Shown piece by piece: positions 45,301-53,252 of a DNA stretch of 64,000 nt. The stretch is from the NCBI RefSeq assembly GCF_002101375.1, contig NZ_CP015207.1:1-64000 (forward strand), in the 5' to 3' direction. Position numbers and translations under genes: made by a program. The notes beneath the pieces were generated by a model, which was given only the letters and a program-made list of their open reading frames with translations, was not told the origin of the DNA and made no database searches. Position 1 is the stretch's first letter. Each line of letters begins with the position of its first letter. This DNA is from Sporosarcina ureae. Lineage in GTDB: Bacteria; Bacillota; Bacilli; Bacillales_A; Planococcaceae.

Positions 45301-45700
45301 ATCGAAGTGGCTTAGTTATATATTCCTAAGACAGCTATGATTATTAGTAGTTAAAATATACACTTTAATCGTCCTTTCCACAAGCGGATTGAGAATGCTA
45401 CCTGTTACTGGTATCTTTAATAAAACATAATGAAAGATGAAGCATTATTCATGTTAGATAATCTGTTTATAGACGCGACGATTAGGAAAGTGCTTGTAAA
45501 AAAGATTAATTTTTCTGGTATTTAAATAATACAAAGGGATATGTGTGATACTAACGTCAACGGGACGACAGTGCAATGACGTTTCCATAAAATCAATAGA
45601 GGATACCAGTGCTGTAATCAGTCGTCCTTTCTGGCATTATGATCTAGAAATCATGATGAATTTCGCGCAAACCAAAAAATAGTAGAATGGAGATAATTCA
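45301..45700. other. Gap with no recognisable gene
   Basis: A/T-rich 400-base stretch between divergent queC and the DUF1801 gene. It should hold both promoters, but no clear -35/-10 pair stands out. A 15-base sequence at 45582-45596 recurs at 46810-46824. Confidence 0.5.
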
Positions 45701-46132
45701 ATGTACGAATTAAAAACTAAAGAAACCGATAGTAGTGTTATTGAATTTATTGAGAACATTGATCAACTTAGAAAGCGTGAAGATGCTTTTAGTTTACTGG
45801 ATATCTTCACCGAGACGACGGGGTATAAAGCTAAAATGTGGGGACCGAGTATTATAGGTTTTGGCAAATATCATTACAAATATAGTTCTGGTCATGAAGG
45901 GGACGCGCCAATCGTAGGTTTTTCCCCACGAAAAGCTAAAATTAGTTTATATGTAACGCTTGAAAATGAACAGCGAGAGAAACTGTTAAAAGATTTTGGG
46001 AAACACACAACAGGTAAATCTTGTATATATATCAACAAAATCGCGGATGTTGAAATAGAGATATTAAAGAAATTAATAGAACAATCTGCGGCTTTTATTA
46101 AAGAAATCTATCCAAATACAGAAAAACTATAG
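45701..46132 (+). CDS. DUF1801-family protein (YdhG-like)
   Basis: 143 residues. The family landmarks are visible: a helical start with VIEFIENI, then YKAKMWGPSIIGFGKYHYKY near 42-62, FSPRKAKISLYVT near 72-85, TGKSCIYINKIADVE near 105, and a C-terminal helix. DUF1801 proteins are small alpha/beta proteins found in stress and accessory contexts with no proven activity. TGGAGA precedes the ATG. Confidence 0.8.
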   Translation: MYELKTKETDSSVIEFIENIDQLRKREDAFSLLDIFTETTGYKAKMWGPSIIGFGKYHYKYSSGHEGDAPIVGFSPRKAKISLYVTLENEQREKLLKDFGKHTTGKSCIYINKIADVEIEILKKLIEQSAAFIKEIYPNTEKL

Positions 46133-46213
46133 AGCGGAGTACGTGTACTAGATATACTTTGCCTAATTTAGCAATACTGTTTTACAAGAGAAGAGGAAAG
46201 GTGGAAGATTTCT

Positions 46214-46762
46214 TTGACGATATATGAGATGAAAAATGATTTATCGATTAAAGGGAGAAATGGGATCTCATTTATCCTATCTGCTAGTGTGATTTGGTTG
46301 ATTATTACCATTATATTTATGCAGTCATTAGAAATAACGCAGAAAAATATAGGAATGCTTTTTTCGACAGGTTTAATGTTCCCTCTCTCAGTTGGTATTT
46401 CATATATACTAAAGGCCGATTGGAAATTTAAAAATAACGCCTTAGGTAGTCTAGGGTTATATTTGAATCTAGCACAGATTCTCTATTTTCCGATACTTTT
46501 TTGGAGTATGTTAAAAAGTCCACAGGATGCAATTATGATATTTGCTATTATTACAGGGGCGCACTTTTTTACGTACGGATGGTTTTATAATGCAAAACCT
46601 TATTATATATCGGCTCCGATGATTGCGATCGGCATAATGTTTTTAGGCCTTTATACAACGGCAGACAATCTATGGATGATTCCTCTCTCAATGGTAAGTG
46701 TATTATTGCTATTAAGCTTTGCACTCCATATGGATTATAGAAAGGTAGTAAAGCGAACATAA
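46214..46762 (+). CDS. Hypothetical membrane protein (DUF7010-like)
   Basis: 182 residues with about six hydrophobic helices after a short charged N-terminus (MTIYEMKNDLSIKGRNG). The overall look resembles a Bacillus membrane family I recall as DUF7010, but this is not firm. TTG start after GAGGAAAGGTGG. It follows the DUF1801 gene in the same direction with an 81-base gap and ends before a clear terminator. No function can be suggested. Confidence 0.6.
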   Translation: MTIYEMKNDLSIKGRNGISFILSASVIWLIITIIFMQSLEITQKNIGMLFSTGLMFPLSVGISYILKADWKFKNNALGSLGLYLNLAQILYFPILFWSMLKSPQDAIMIFAIITGAHFFTYGWFYNAKPYYISAPMIAIGIMFLGLYTTADNLWMIPLSMVSVLLLLSFALHMDYRKVVKRT

Positions 46763-46880
46763 CTGGTATTTACTAAACTATTTTCTTCACGCAATGGGCA
46801 GCCAAGCGATTTCCATAAAATCAAGTGATCGTGAATGTCGGATTTTATTGAAGTGTTGAATGACAATGTTTCAGACAATA

Positions 46881-46916
46881 CAAAAAGACAGTTCCAAAAC
46901 GGGAACTGTCTTTTCT
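46881..46916. terminator. Hairpin terminator
   Basis: AAAAGACAGTTCC / GGAACTGTCTTTT perfect stem with a five-base loop; it can end the membrane-protein transcript and the converging Spo0E-like gene. Confidence 0.85.
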
Positions 46917-46955
46917 TTGGAACTATTATTGATACTATAGATGTAACTTCAATAG

Positions 46956-47120
46956 TTAAGAATAAATTCCTTGTACTCTGTTCAATAAGCTATCTAGTCG
47001 TTGGCTGCTTTTTACAACGCTCGGATGTGCGATTCCTAAGAATTCAGCTTTCTTATACATGATAATTCTTTTTACTTCAATTCTAAACAATAGTAAGTTT
47101 CTTTCAATAGTTTTAATCAT
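46956..47120 (-). CDS. Spo0E-family aspartyl-phosphate phosphatase
   Basis: 54-residue protein reading MIKTIERNLLLFRIEVKRII and ending LDSLLNRVQGIYS. It has the Spo0E family signature: a first helix with Arg/Glu/Lys, MYKKAEFLGIAHPSVV, and the SQxLD motif as SSQRLDSLLN. These small dimers dephosphorylate Spo0A~P and so restrain sporulation. GGAGG is correctly spaced before the ATG. It is shorter than typical length cut-offs and would be missed by simple gene calling. It stands alone on the minus strand within the accessory block. Confidence 0.82.
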   Translation of the reverse strand: MIKTIERNLLLFRIEVKRIIMYKKAEFLGIAHPSVVKSSQRLDSLLNRVQGIYS

Positions 47121-47568
47121 TTTTTCCTCCGTAATATATATTACGCTTCACGTCATGTAGCGGTTAACTTGCTAGGTTGGAAGCAACTTTCTTATCATAT
47201 ATAAAGCGAATTGAAAAGTGTGTCGCTTTTTGACTGACTCCTATATTGTTTATAGATTATGACATAAATGTGTATGATGATTGAAAATTCAATTATATTA
47301 GGTAGGATAAAATAATCCTTTAATCGACACGAGTGTTGTTTTATTTTTAAATCTTCGTGAATAAAAGAAACGTACTATTAGATATTTGTCATAATAAATA
47401 ATTGCTTAATATACAAATTATGACAGTCCTTAAAGGCAATGAGCTTCTATTTGGCGCGAAGGTAGGGGCTTATAACAAAATAATAGTTGACCTGACGAAA
47501 GCTAGAAGTAGCTGGATAAAAATCAATAACTAGAATGAGTGACTTTGCGTAAACCTATTCACAATCAA
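47121..47568. other. Gap with no recognisable gene
   Basis: About 450 bases of A/T-rich sequence. It must contain the promoter of the Spo0E-like gene (minus strand), but I see no coding frame with a ribosome site and no structured RNA. Confidence 0.5.
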
Positions 47569-47611
47569 GCAAAAGAGGTTGCCTTGAAAGATTCAAGGCA
47601 ACCTCTTTTGC
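47569..47611 (-). terminator. Terminator of the AAA ATPase gene
   Basis: Nineteen-base arms GCAAAAGAGGTTGCCTTGA / TCAAGGCAACCTCTTTTGC with a short loop, directly after the stop codon. Confidence 0.85.
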
Positions 47612-47614
47612 GTC

Positions 47615-48880
47615 TTAATAACCAATTGTTGAATCGGTTTCCCAGTCATGTCGAGTAGTTTGTCTATGTTGCTTCTGCAACTGACGGATTCGTTCTTCAT
47701 ATTGAATATTCGCCTCATAATGGTAGGTGAGCGCAATTGACATATATAATTCATTCAACTGTGATACAGAAAGGCCTTTTGTCTGCTTGGCTATTTCCTC
47801 CACTTGTTCTAGAGAAAGTATCTTTTTGCGATCCAGTTTTTCCATGTATAACCTACGGACTTCCAGTGTCGGAGACTTGATTTCATATGTGCTGTCAAAG
47901 CGGCCTGCGCGGTTGATGAGGGCAGGGTCGATGCGTTCAGGGTAATTAGTCGTCCCGATGATGAATAAACCATCACGGACATGTACGCCATCTAGGATGT
48001 TTAGAAATGTGCTTCTCATATGTTCCGGCATGGAGTCGATGTCTTCGATTACAAGGATGGCGGGTGCGAGCCGTTCGACTGTATTGAACACTTCTTGTAC
48101 GGAATGACTCCCTGTGAATTCCGTGATTTGCCAATAGACAACAGGTGCGTCAGTTGTTCCGGTAATGGAACGTACGAGTGTCGTTTTACCGTTACCAGGA
48201 GATCCATACAGCAAGATTCCTCTTTTATATGGTAGTCCGTATTCTTTAAAGAAAGCCCCGCCATCTCGGAAGAATTCATCGATAGAACGAAATAGATCAT
48301 TCTTCAAACTTTCATCCAGCAGAACGTCACTGCGCTCAATTTGTGCGCCGGCGCCATACGTCTTTTTTTCCATGCCTTCTTCGGTATCCACTAAGTACGT
48401 AATATTCGTTTTCATCGCGTCTCGTTGAAGTTGATTGAGCACTTCGATGAAATCTTTGACGTGACTGGCCGATGGCGCGAATACAGTATGTTCTGACCAA
48501 GTAGAGCCGGTTGCGACATAATAGCTAATGTTGGCGATGGCAATTTGATGTTCAGGAAAGAATAGCAACTGATTGTCGATTGTTTCAGCACCTTGTAAGG
48601 AAAAAGCATCAGTTGATACGTCTTGTTGAATTTTTTGTGTCGGCAATGTGGCGTAAATATGACTAAGTGATTCGTAAGGCAATTGTTTACGATGAATCAA
48701 CTCAGGAAGCATGGTTTCTGTATAAGAGGAAAACTCATCCACTTGGATAATTTTCCAATCAGCCGGTGAACGTTGTTGAAGTGCGTCTAGAATCGCTTCA
48801 ATGACGACGCCATAATATTGATAATGTGTCAGCTTCTCGTATTGTGCGGACTGTAGTGGAATTAAAAAAGATGATTTCAT
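47615..48880 (-). CDS. AAA ATPase, YjoB/BCS1-like
   Basis: About 421 residues: an N-terminal non-ATPase domain of about 200 residues, then an AAA module with Walker A LLYGSPGNGKTTLVRS near 224, Walker B AILVIEDIDSMP near 275, sensor 1 FIIGTTNYPERIDP near 305, and the arginine region NRAGRFDS. Size and domain order resemble B. subtilis YjoB, a chaperone-like ATPase of the SigW regulon. ATG 48880 is chosen because GGGAGAG lies ten bases upstream; the frame extends to 48937 without a site. It is separated from the next gene by 60 bases. The in vivo client is unknown. Confidence 0.85.
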   Translation of the reverse strand: MKSSFLIPLQSAQYEKLTHYQYYGVVIEAILDALQQRSPADWKIIQVDEFSSYTETMLPELIHRKQLPYESLSHIYATLPTQKIQQDVSTDAFSLQGAETIDNQLLFFPEHQIAIANISYYVATGSTWSEHTVFAPSASHVKDFIEVLNQLQRDAMKTNITYLVDTEEGMEKKTYGAGAQIERSDVLLDESLKNDLFRSIDEFFRDGGAFFKEYGLPYKRGILLYGSPGNGKTTLVRSITGTTDAPVVYWQITEFTGSHSVQEVFNTVERLAPAILVIEDIDSMPEHMRSTFLNILDGVHVRDGLFIIGTTNYPERIDPALINRAGRFDSTYEIKSPTLEVRRLYMEKLDRKKILSLEQVEEIAKQTKGLSVSQLNELYMSIALTYHYEANIQYEERIRQLQKQHRQTTRHDWETDSTIGY

Positions 48881-48940
48881 TAATTTAACACTCTCCCTAT
48901 AAATAAGTAGATCCTCCTTAAAAAGGAGGATCCGCAATGA

Positions 48941-49318
48941 TTATTTTGTTTTGATTTTACCTGACCACTTTTTAAATCCACCGCGTAGCTGGTAGATTTC
49001 TGTACAACCTTTTTTCTTCAAGAATAACGCAGCACGGCCTGTACGGCTTGTGTTTTGGTCATAAAGATAAACGGGTTTGTCGGGGCGGATTTCCTTATAG
49101 CGCTGTGAGAACTGTGTAAATGGAATATTACGCGCACCTAAAATATGTCCAGCATCGAAATCTTTTGGTTCGCGCACGTCGATCAATTGTGCTTTGCGAT
49201 ATCCTTTAATAAACTCTTCTTGCGTTAATGTAGTCAATGCTTTTCCGACACGTATGTATGTGATGACGAAATACAAAATGACCGCGAGCACAGCTGCTCC
49301 TAAAATATAATAACTCAA
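48941..49318 (-). CDS. yqhL: Rhodanese-like domain protein (YqhL), catalytic Cys replaced
   Basis: About 125 residues: one N-terminal membrane helix (about 3-20) and a rhodanese domain (LIDVREPKDFDAGHILGARN near 43, RGGFKKWSG at the end). The active-site loop reads YLYDQNTSRTGRAA; in active rhodaneses the position of the Asp is the sulfur-carrying Cys. It is therefore unlikely to transfer sulfur and may act as a binding domain. TTG 49318 is chosen as start because AAGGGGGAA precedes it by six bases. Adjacent to lipM as in B. subtilis yqhL-yqhM. Confidence 0.85.
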   Translation of the reverse strand: MSYYILGAAVLAVILYFVITYIRVGKALTTLTQEEFIKGYRKAQLIDVREPKDFDAGHILGARNIPFTQFSQRYKEIRPDKPVYLYDQNTSRTGRAALFLKKKGCTEIYQLRGGFKKWSGKIKTK

Positions 49319-49465
49319 AAAAACTTCCCCCTTCATCAATATCTCTATTATAAAGATTATCTGGCATCAGTTCAATCCTAATGATAAAATGAAATGCGTT
49401 ATTGTTTTTTTCATTGATGACTTCCTATACTATAGGTGGAGTATTAACACGAAGGAGAATAGATT

Positions 49466-50299
49466 ATGACAAAAGCCGTATGGCATTATGTAGACTCTGG
49501 GAAATGTAGTCCTTCCTTCAATATGGCGCTCGATGAAGCGCTTCTTGACTTACATAGCCGAGGAGAAATCGGGCCAGTTCTACGTTTTTATGAGTGGGAA
49601 CCCGCTACATTATCTATCGGGTACTTCCAACGTATTGAAAAAGATATCGATATGGAAAAAGTAAAAGAACTAGGGCTCGGATTTGTCCGAAGACCAACAG
49701 GTGGCCGCGGTGTCTTGCATGAACATGAGCTTACATACAGTGTCATTGTGAGCGAGCAGTATCCCGATATGCCGGAAACAGTAACCGAAGCATACCGTGT
49801 GATTTCTGGTGGATTGCTGCAAGGCTTCCGTAATCTCGGACTTCAGGCAGAGTTCTCGATTCCAGATCAAGACGTTACGGAGCAATTGCGTAGCCCAAAG
49901 AGCGGTGTTTGTTTTGATGCACCGAGCTGGTATGAACTCGTTGTCGAAGGTAAAAAGGTTGCGGGTAGTGCACAAACGCGTCAAAAAGGCGTGATTTTGC
50001 AACATGGAGCAATTTTGATGAGCTTAGATGTCGATAAATTGACGTCTATTTTCACGTATTCATCACCCGCATTGAAAGAACGTGTACGTAAAACATTACC
50101 AGACCGTGCAATTGCGATTGACCGATTGACGGACCGAGAGATTTCAGTGGAGGAATGCAAACAAGCCTTTTCTAAAGGGTTTGAAACGTCGCTCGATATT
50201 TCATTGGAACCTCTAGAATTAACGCATGAACAGCTCGCTTTAGTCCGCCAAATCGAGAAAGATAAATATGCGAATGATGACTGGAATTTTAAAAAATAA
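49466..50299 (+). CDS. lipM: Octanoyl-[GcvH]:protein octanoyltransferase-initiating enzyme LipM
   Basis: Octanoyl transferase that moves octanoate from acyl carrier protein to GcvH, the first step of lipoate assembly in Bacillus. 277 residues of the biotin/lipoate ligase fold: [10 protein letters not shown] near 13, the [19 protein letters not shown] core near 73, the catalytic Cys in [13 protein letters not shown] near 150, and [20 protein letters not shown] near 165. GAAGGAGAA precedes the ATG. The link to glycine cleavage (GcvH) fits the gcv operon in the same window. Confidence 0.93.
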   Translation: MTKAVWHYVDSGKCSPSFNMALDEALLDLHSRGEIGPVLRFYEWEPATLSIGYFQRIEKDIDMEKVKELGLGFVRRPTGGRGVLHEHELTYSVIVSEQYPDMPETVTEAYRVISGGLLQGFRNLGLQAEFSIPDQDVTEQLRSPKSGVCFDAPSWYELVVEGKKVAGSAQTRQKGVILQHGAILMSLDVDKLTSIFTYSSPALKERVRKTLPDRAIAIDRLTDREISVEECKQAFSKGFETSLDISLEPLELTHEQLALVRQIEKDKYANDDWNFKK

Positions 50300-50360
50300 A
50301 ATTGGTACTTTGGTTTTATTTTTTTTGTCGAAATGTCGTGATATCAATGATTTTATGTTT

Positions 50361-50388
50361 TTGAAGAATAAATGTCGATTGATATACT
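50361..50388 (+). promoter_or_regulatory. Promoter of the ribonucleotide reductase gene
   Basis: TTGAAG (50361-50366), 16-base spacer, TATACT (50383-50388). Expected transcription start near 50395, about 25 bases before the NrdR box. Confidence 0.65.
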
Positions 50389-50418
50389 ATTCAATATGTA
50401 GTAGATTATTTAATAAGA

Positions 50419-50440
50419 CAAACACTATATATAGTGTTTG
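50419..50440 (+). promoter_or_regulatory. NrdR box
   Basis: A perfect 22-bp palindrome whose 16-bp core ACACTATATATAGTGT matches the NrdR box consensus. It lies between the promoter and the ribosome site. A degenerate second box (TACTA / TAGTA arms, 50385-50403) overlaps the -10 region. Confidence 0.85.
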
Positions 50441-50463
50441 TAGCGTTATGAGGAGGATGTTAT

Positions 50464-53025
50464 ATGGTTACGATGTCGAAGCAAGGCGAACCGATGCTCG
50501 ATAAACAACAATTGAATGAGGATATTGCGAAGTTCCCTCAAGTTCACCCGGTTACGGAGGATATGAAGCTAACACATAGTGGAGTATCGCGTCTAGTAAT
50601 GATCGATCGATATTCATTTAAAGATATGGAAAAGAAGACACTGAAAGAAGGCGATTTTGTCGTTCTAACAGTGAGAGAAGATCCAAAGTTCCCCGCTCGT
50701 GGGTTAGGGTATATTACGAAACTTGATCAAGCGAACGGGAAAGCGGAGATCTGGATCGAACCAGAATATCGTTCATCAATCGACGATATGGATGAGCAGC
50801 AAAAAGGTGTTATTACACGTCCCCTTGAAGTGCTTGAGAAGCCACTAGAAGTGTTCTACGAGCAGATCGCAAAACGTAATGCGACCGGACTTGCTTCTGT
50901 TGAAAAGACGGAAGATAGAAGAACGCAGTCGTATAACATGTTTTATGATCAGTTGAAGGCATTGAACTTCATTCCGGCTGGTCGCGTGCTGTATGGCGCA
51001 GGATCAGACACGGATGTCACGTTCTTTAACTGTTATGTAATGCCGTTTGTGCCCGATTCCCGTGAAGGGATATCCGATCACCGTAAGCAAGTGATGGAGA
51101 TCATGAGTCGTGGTGGCGGTGTAGGAACGAACGGTTCGACATTGCGTCCACGCAACACATTGGCGCGTGGTGTCAACGGTAAGTCATCCGGATCGGTTTC
51201 TTGGTTGGATGATATTGCAAAATTGACTCATTTGGTCGAGCAGGGCGGATCAAGACGTGGGGCACAGATGATTATGTTATCAAACTGGCACCCGGACATT
51301 TATGAATTCATCATCTCCAAAATGCAGAATCCGCGAATTTTGCGCTATTTGATAGAAAACACAGAAGATGAAATGATCAAGAAGCTGGCCGATGAGAAAT
51401 TGAATTTCAAACCGTTGACAGCACAAGAAGAAGCGATGTATCAAGGCATCACAAACTATAAACAAATTCCAGGTCAAGGTGGTTTTAACGCAGCGATTAT
51501 CCGTGACGCTGAGCTGAAGCTGCAGGATGGCGGAACGTACACCGTTCATAATCCAGAATTCCTGACAGGAGCGAATATTTCCGTAACCTTAACGGATGAC
51601 TTCATGAAAGCGGTGGAAGAAGACGCGAATTACGATTTGCGTTTCCCGGCAGTCGAAAATTATTCCCCTGAACAGATGAAGTATTATAATGAACAGTGGC
51701 ATGAAGTTGGCGATGTACGCGAATGGGAACGTCTAGGTCACGAAGTTCGTGTGTATCGTACGATTAAAGCCCGCGCTCTATGGGATTTAATTAATATTTG
51801 TGCAACGTATTCAGCGGAACCAGGCATTTTCTTCATTGATAATGCAAATGACGACACGAATGCAAAAGCGTACGGACAGCAAGTTGTAGCAACAAATCCG
51901 TGTGGTGAACAACCACTTGCACCATATTCTGTCTGTAATTTGGCTGCTGTCAATCTTGCTGAGATGGCAGACAAAAATACGAAGACGGTTAACTTTGAAA
52001 AGTTGAGAGAGACGGTACGGACTGGTGTACGTATGCAAGATAACGTCATCGACGCTACACCGTACTTCCTTGAAGATAATAAAGTACAAGCCCTTGGAGA
52101 ACGCCGTGTAGGTCTGGGTGTGATGGGGCTTGCTGATCTTCACATCTACTGTGAAAAAGAATACGGCTCGCCTGAAGGAAATCAATTAGTGGATGAAGTA
52201 TTTGAAGCAATTGCGACAACTGCTTACCGCGAATCGATTGAATTGGCGAAAGAAAAAGGAAGTTTCCCATTCCTTATTGGTCAAACGGATGAAGAAACGA
52301 AAGCATTACGTCAGGCTTTCATTAATTCTGGCTTTATGAAGCGCATGCCGGAAGATATCCGCGAATCGATTTTGGAACATGGAATCAGAAACTCTCACTT
52401 ATTGACTGTTGCGCCAACTGGATCCACTGGAACCATGGTAGGGGTTTCAACTGGATTAGAGCCTTATTTCTCATTCACATATTACCGTAGCGGACGCTTA
52501 GGTAAATTCATCGAAGTAAAAGCGGCGATTGTAGAAGAGTATTTGCAGGCTAATCCTGATGCTGATCCAAATCAATTGCCTGATTGGTTTATTTCTTCAA
52601 TGGAATTAGCACCGGAAGCGCATGCGGACGTGCAATGTATCATTCAGCGCTGGATCGACAGTTCGATCTCTAAAACAGTTAACGCACCACGCGGCTATAC
52701 AGTGGAACAAGTTGAAAGTGTGTATGAGAGATTGTATAAAGGCGGGGCGAAAGGCGGTACAGTATACGTCGACGGTAGCCGCGATGCACAAGTACTGACT
52801 CTGAAAGCGGAAGATAATATTCCGGATACAGAAGAAGTAGTTGAAGTGACAGATCAGCCGAAAGTTGTGCTCGTAAATACGATCCAAGCATTGCGTTCGA
52901 CAAACGTCACGATCGGTTCAGAAGTGGGCGACACATGTCCAGTTTGCCGACAAGGTACAGTAGAAGAAATAGGTGGATGTAACACGTGTACCAATTGCCA
53001 AGCGCAATTGAAGTGCGGATTATAA
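50464..53025 (+). CDS. nrdJ: Adenosylcobalamin-dependent ribonucleoside-diphosphate reductase (class II)
   Basis: Single-chain B12-dependent reductase that makes deoxyribonucleotides without needing oxygen. 853 residues: N-terminal unique part, then FIPAGRVLYGAGSDTDVTFF near 165, RGGGVGTNGSTLRPRN near 218, the radical-site NPCGEQPLAPYSVCN near 478, and APTGSTGTMVGVSTGLEPYF near 653. The C-terminus has a cysteine-rich redox/zinc tail (CPVCRQG, CNTCTNC, LKCGL). The site GAGGAGG and ATG 50464 agree. Control by NrdR is predicted from the palindrome upstream. No class I nrdEF genes are in the window. Confidence 0.94.
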   Translation: MVTMSKQGEPMLDKQQLNEDIAKFPQVHPVTEDMKLTHSGVSRLVMIDRYSFKDMEKKTLKEGDFVVLTVREDPKFPARGLGYITKLDQANGKAEIWIEPEYRSSIDDMDEQQKGVITRPLEVLEKPLEVFYEQIAKRNATGLASVEKTEDRRTQSYNMFYDQLKALNFIPAGRVLYGAGSDTDVTFFNCYVMPFVPDSREGISDHRKQVMEIMSRGGGVGTNGSTLRPRNTLARGVNGKSSGSVSWLDDIAKLTHLVEQGGSRRGAQMIMLSNWHPDIYEFIISKMQNPRILRYLIENTEDEMIKKLADEKLNFKPLTAQEEAMYQGITNYKQIPGQGGFNAAIIRDAELKLQDGGTYTVHNPEFLTGANISVTLTDDFMKAVEEDANYDLRFPAVENYSPEQMKYYNEQWHEVGDVREWERLGHEVRVYRTIKARALWDLINICATYSAEPGIFFIDNANDDTNAKAYGQQVVATNPCGEQPLAPYSVCNLAAVNLAEMADKNTKTVNFEKLRETVRTGVRMQDNVIDATPYFLEDNKVQALGERRVGLGVMGLADLHIYCEKEYGSPEGNQLVDEVFEAIATTAYRESIELAKEKGSFPFLIGQTDEETKALRQAFINSGFMKRMPEDIRESILEHGIRNSHLLTVAPTGSTGTMVGVSTGLEPYFSFTYYRSGRLGKFIEVKAAIVEEYLQANPDADPNQLPDWFISSMELAPEAHADVQCIIQRWIDSSISKTVNAPRGYTVEQVESVYERLYKGGAKGGTVYVDGSRDAQVLTLKAEDNIPDTEEVVEVTDQPKVVLVNTIQALRSTNVTIGSEVGDTCPVCRQGTVEEIGGCNTCTNCQAQLKCGL

Positions 53026-53035
53026 TTTAATACTA

Positions 53036-53072
53036 ACGAAACCCCGAATGCTTATGCATTTGGGGTTTCGTG
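53036..53072 (+). terminator. Terminator after nrdJ
   Basis: CGAAACCCCGAATGC / GCATTTGGGGTTTCG arms with a G-T pair and a short loop; the T tail is weak. Confidence 0.65.
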
Positions 53073-53153
53073 CTTTCATAGGTAAAATTTCACAATCTTC
53101 TTTTAGAAGTAAATGTAGTAGGAAAAAAAGTTAAATTATTCTAAAAGTCTATG

Positions 53154-53182
53154 TTGATATAATTTTCAAACTATTATATACT
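53154..53182 (+). promoter_or_regulatory. Promoter of cstA with downstream inverted repeat
   Basis: TTGATA (53154-53159), 17-base spacer, TATACT (53177-53182). A short inverted repeat, TTGATT-7-AATCAA, follows at 53195-53213 and could be an operator. Confidence 0.65.
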
Positions 53183-53252
53183 AGAAAAAATTGTTTGATT
53201 CATTATTAATCAATCAGACAAATATATTAAAAGACGGGAAAGTAGGGGTTGC

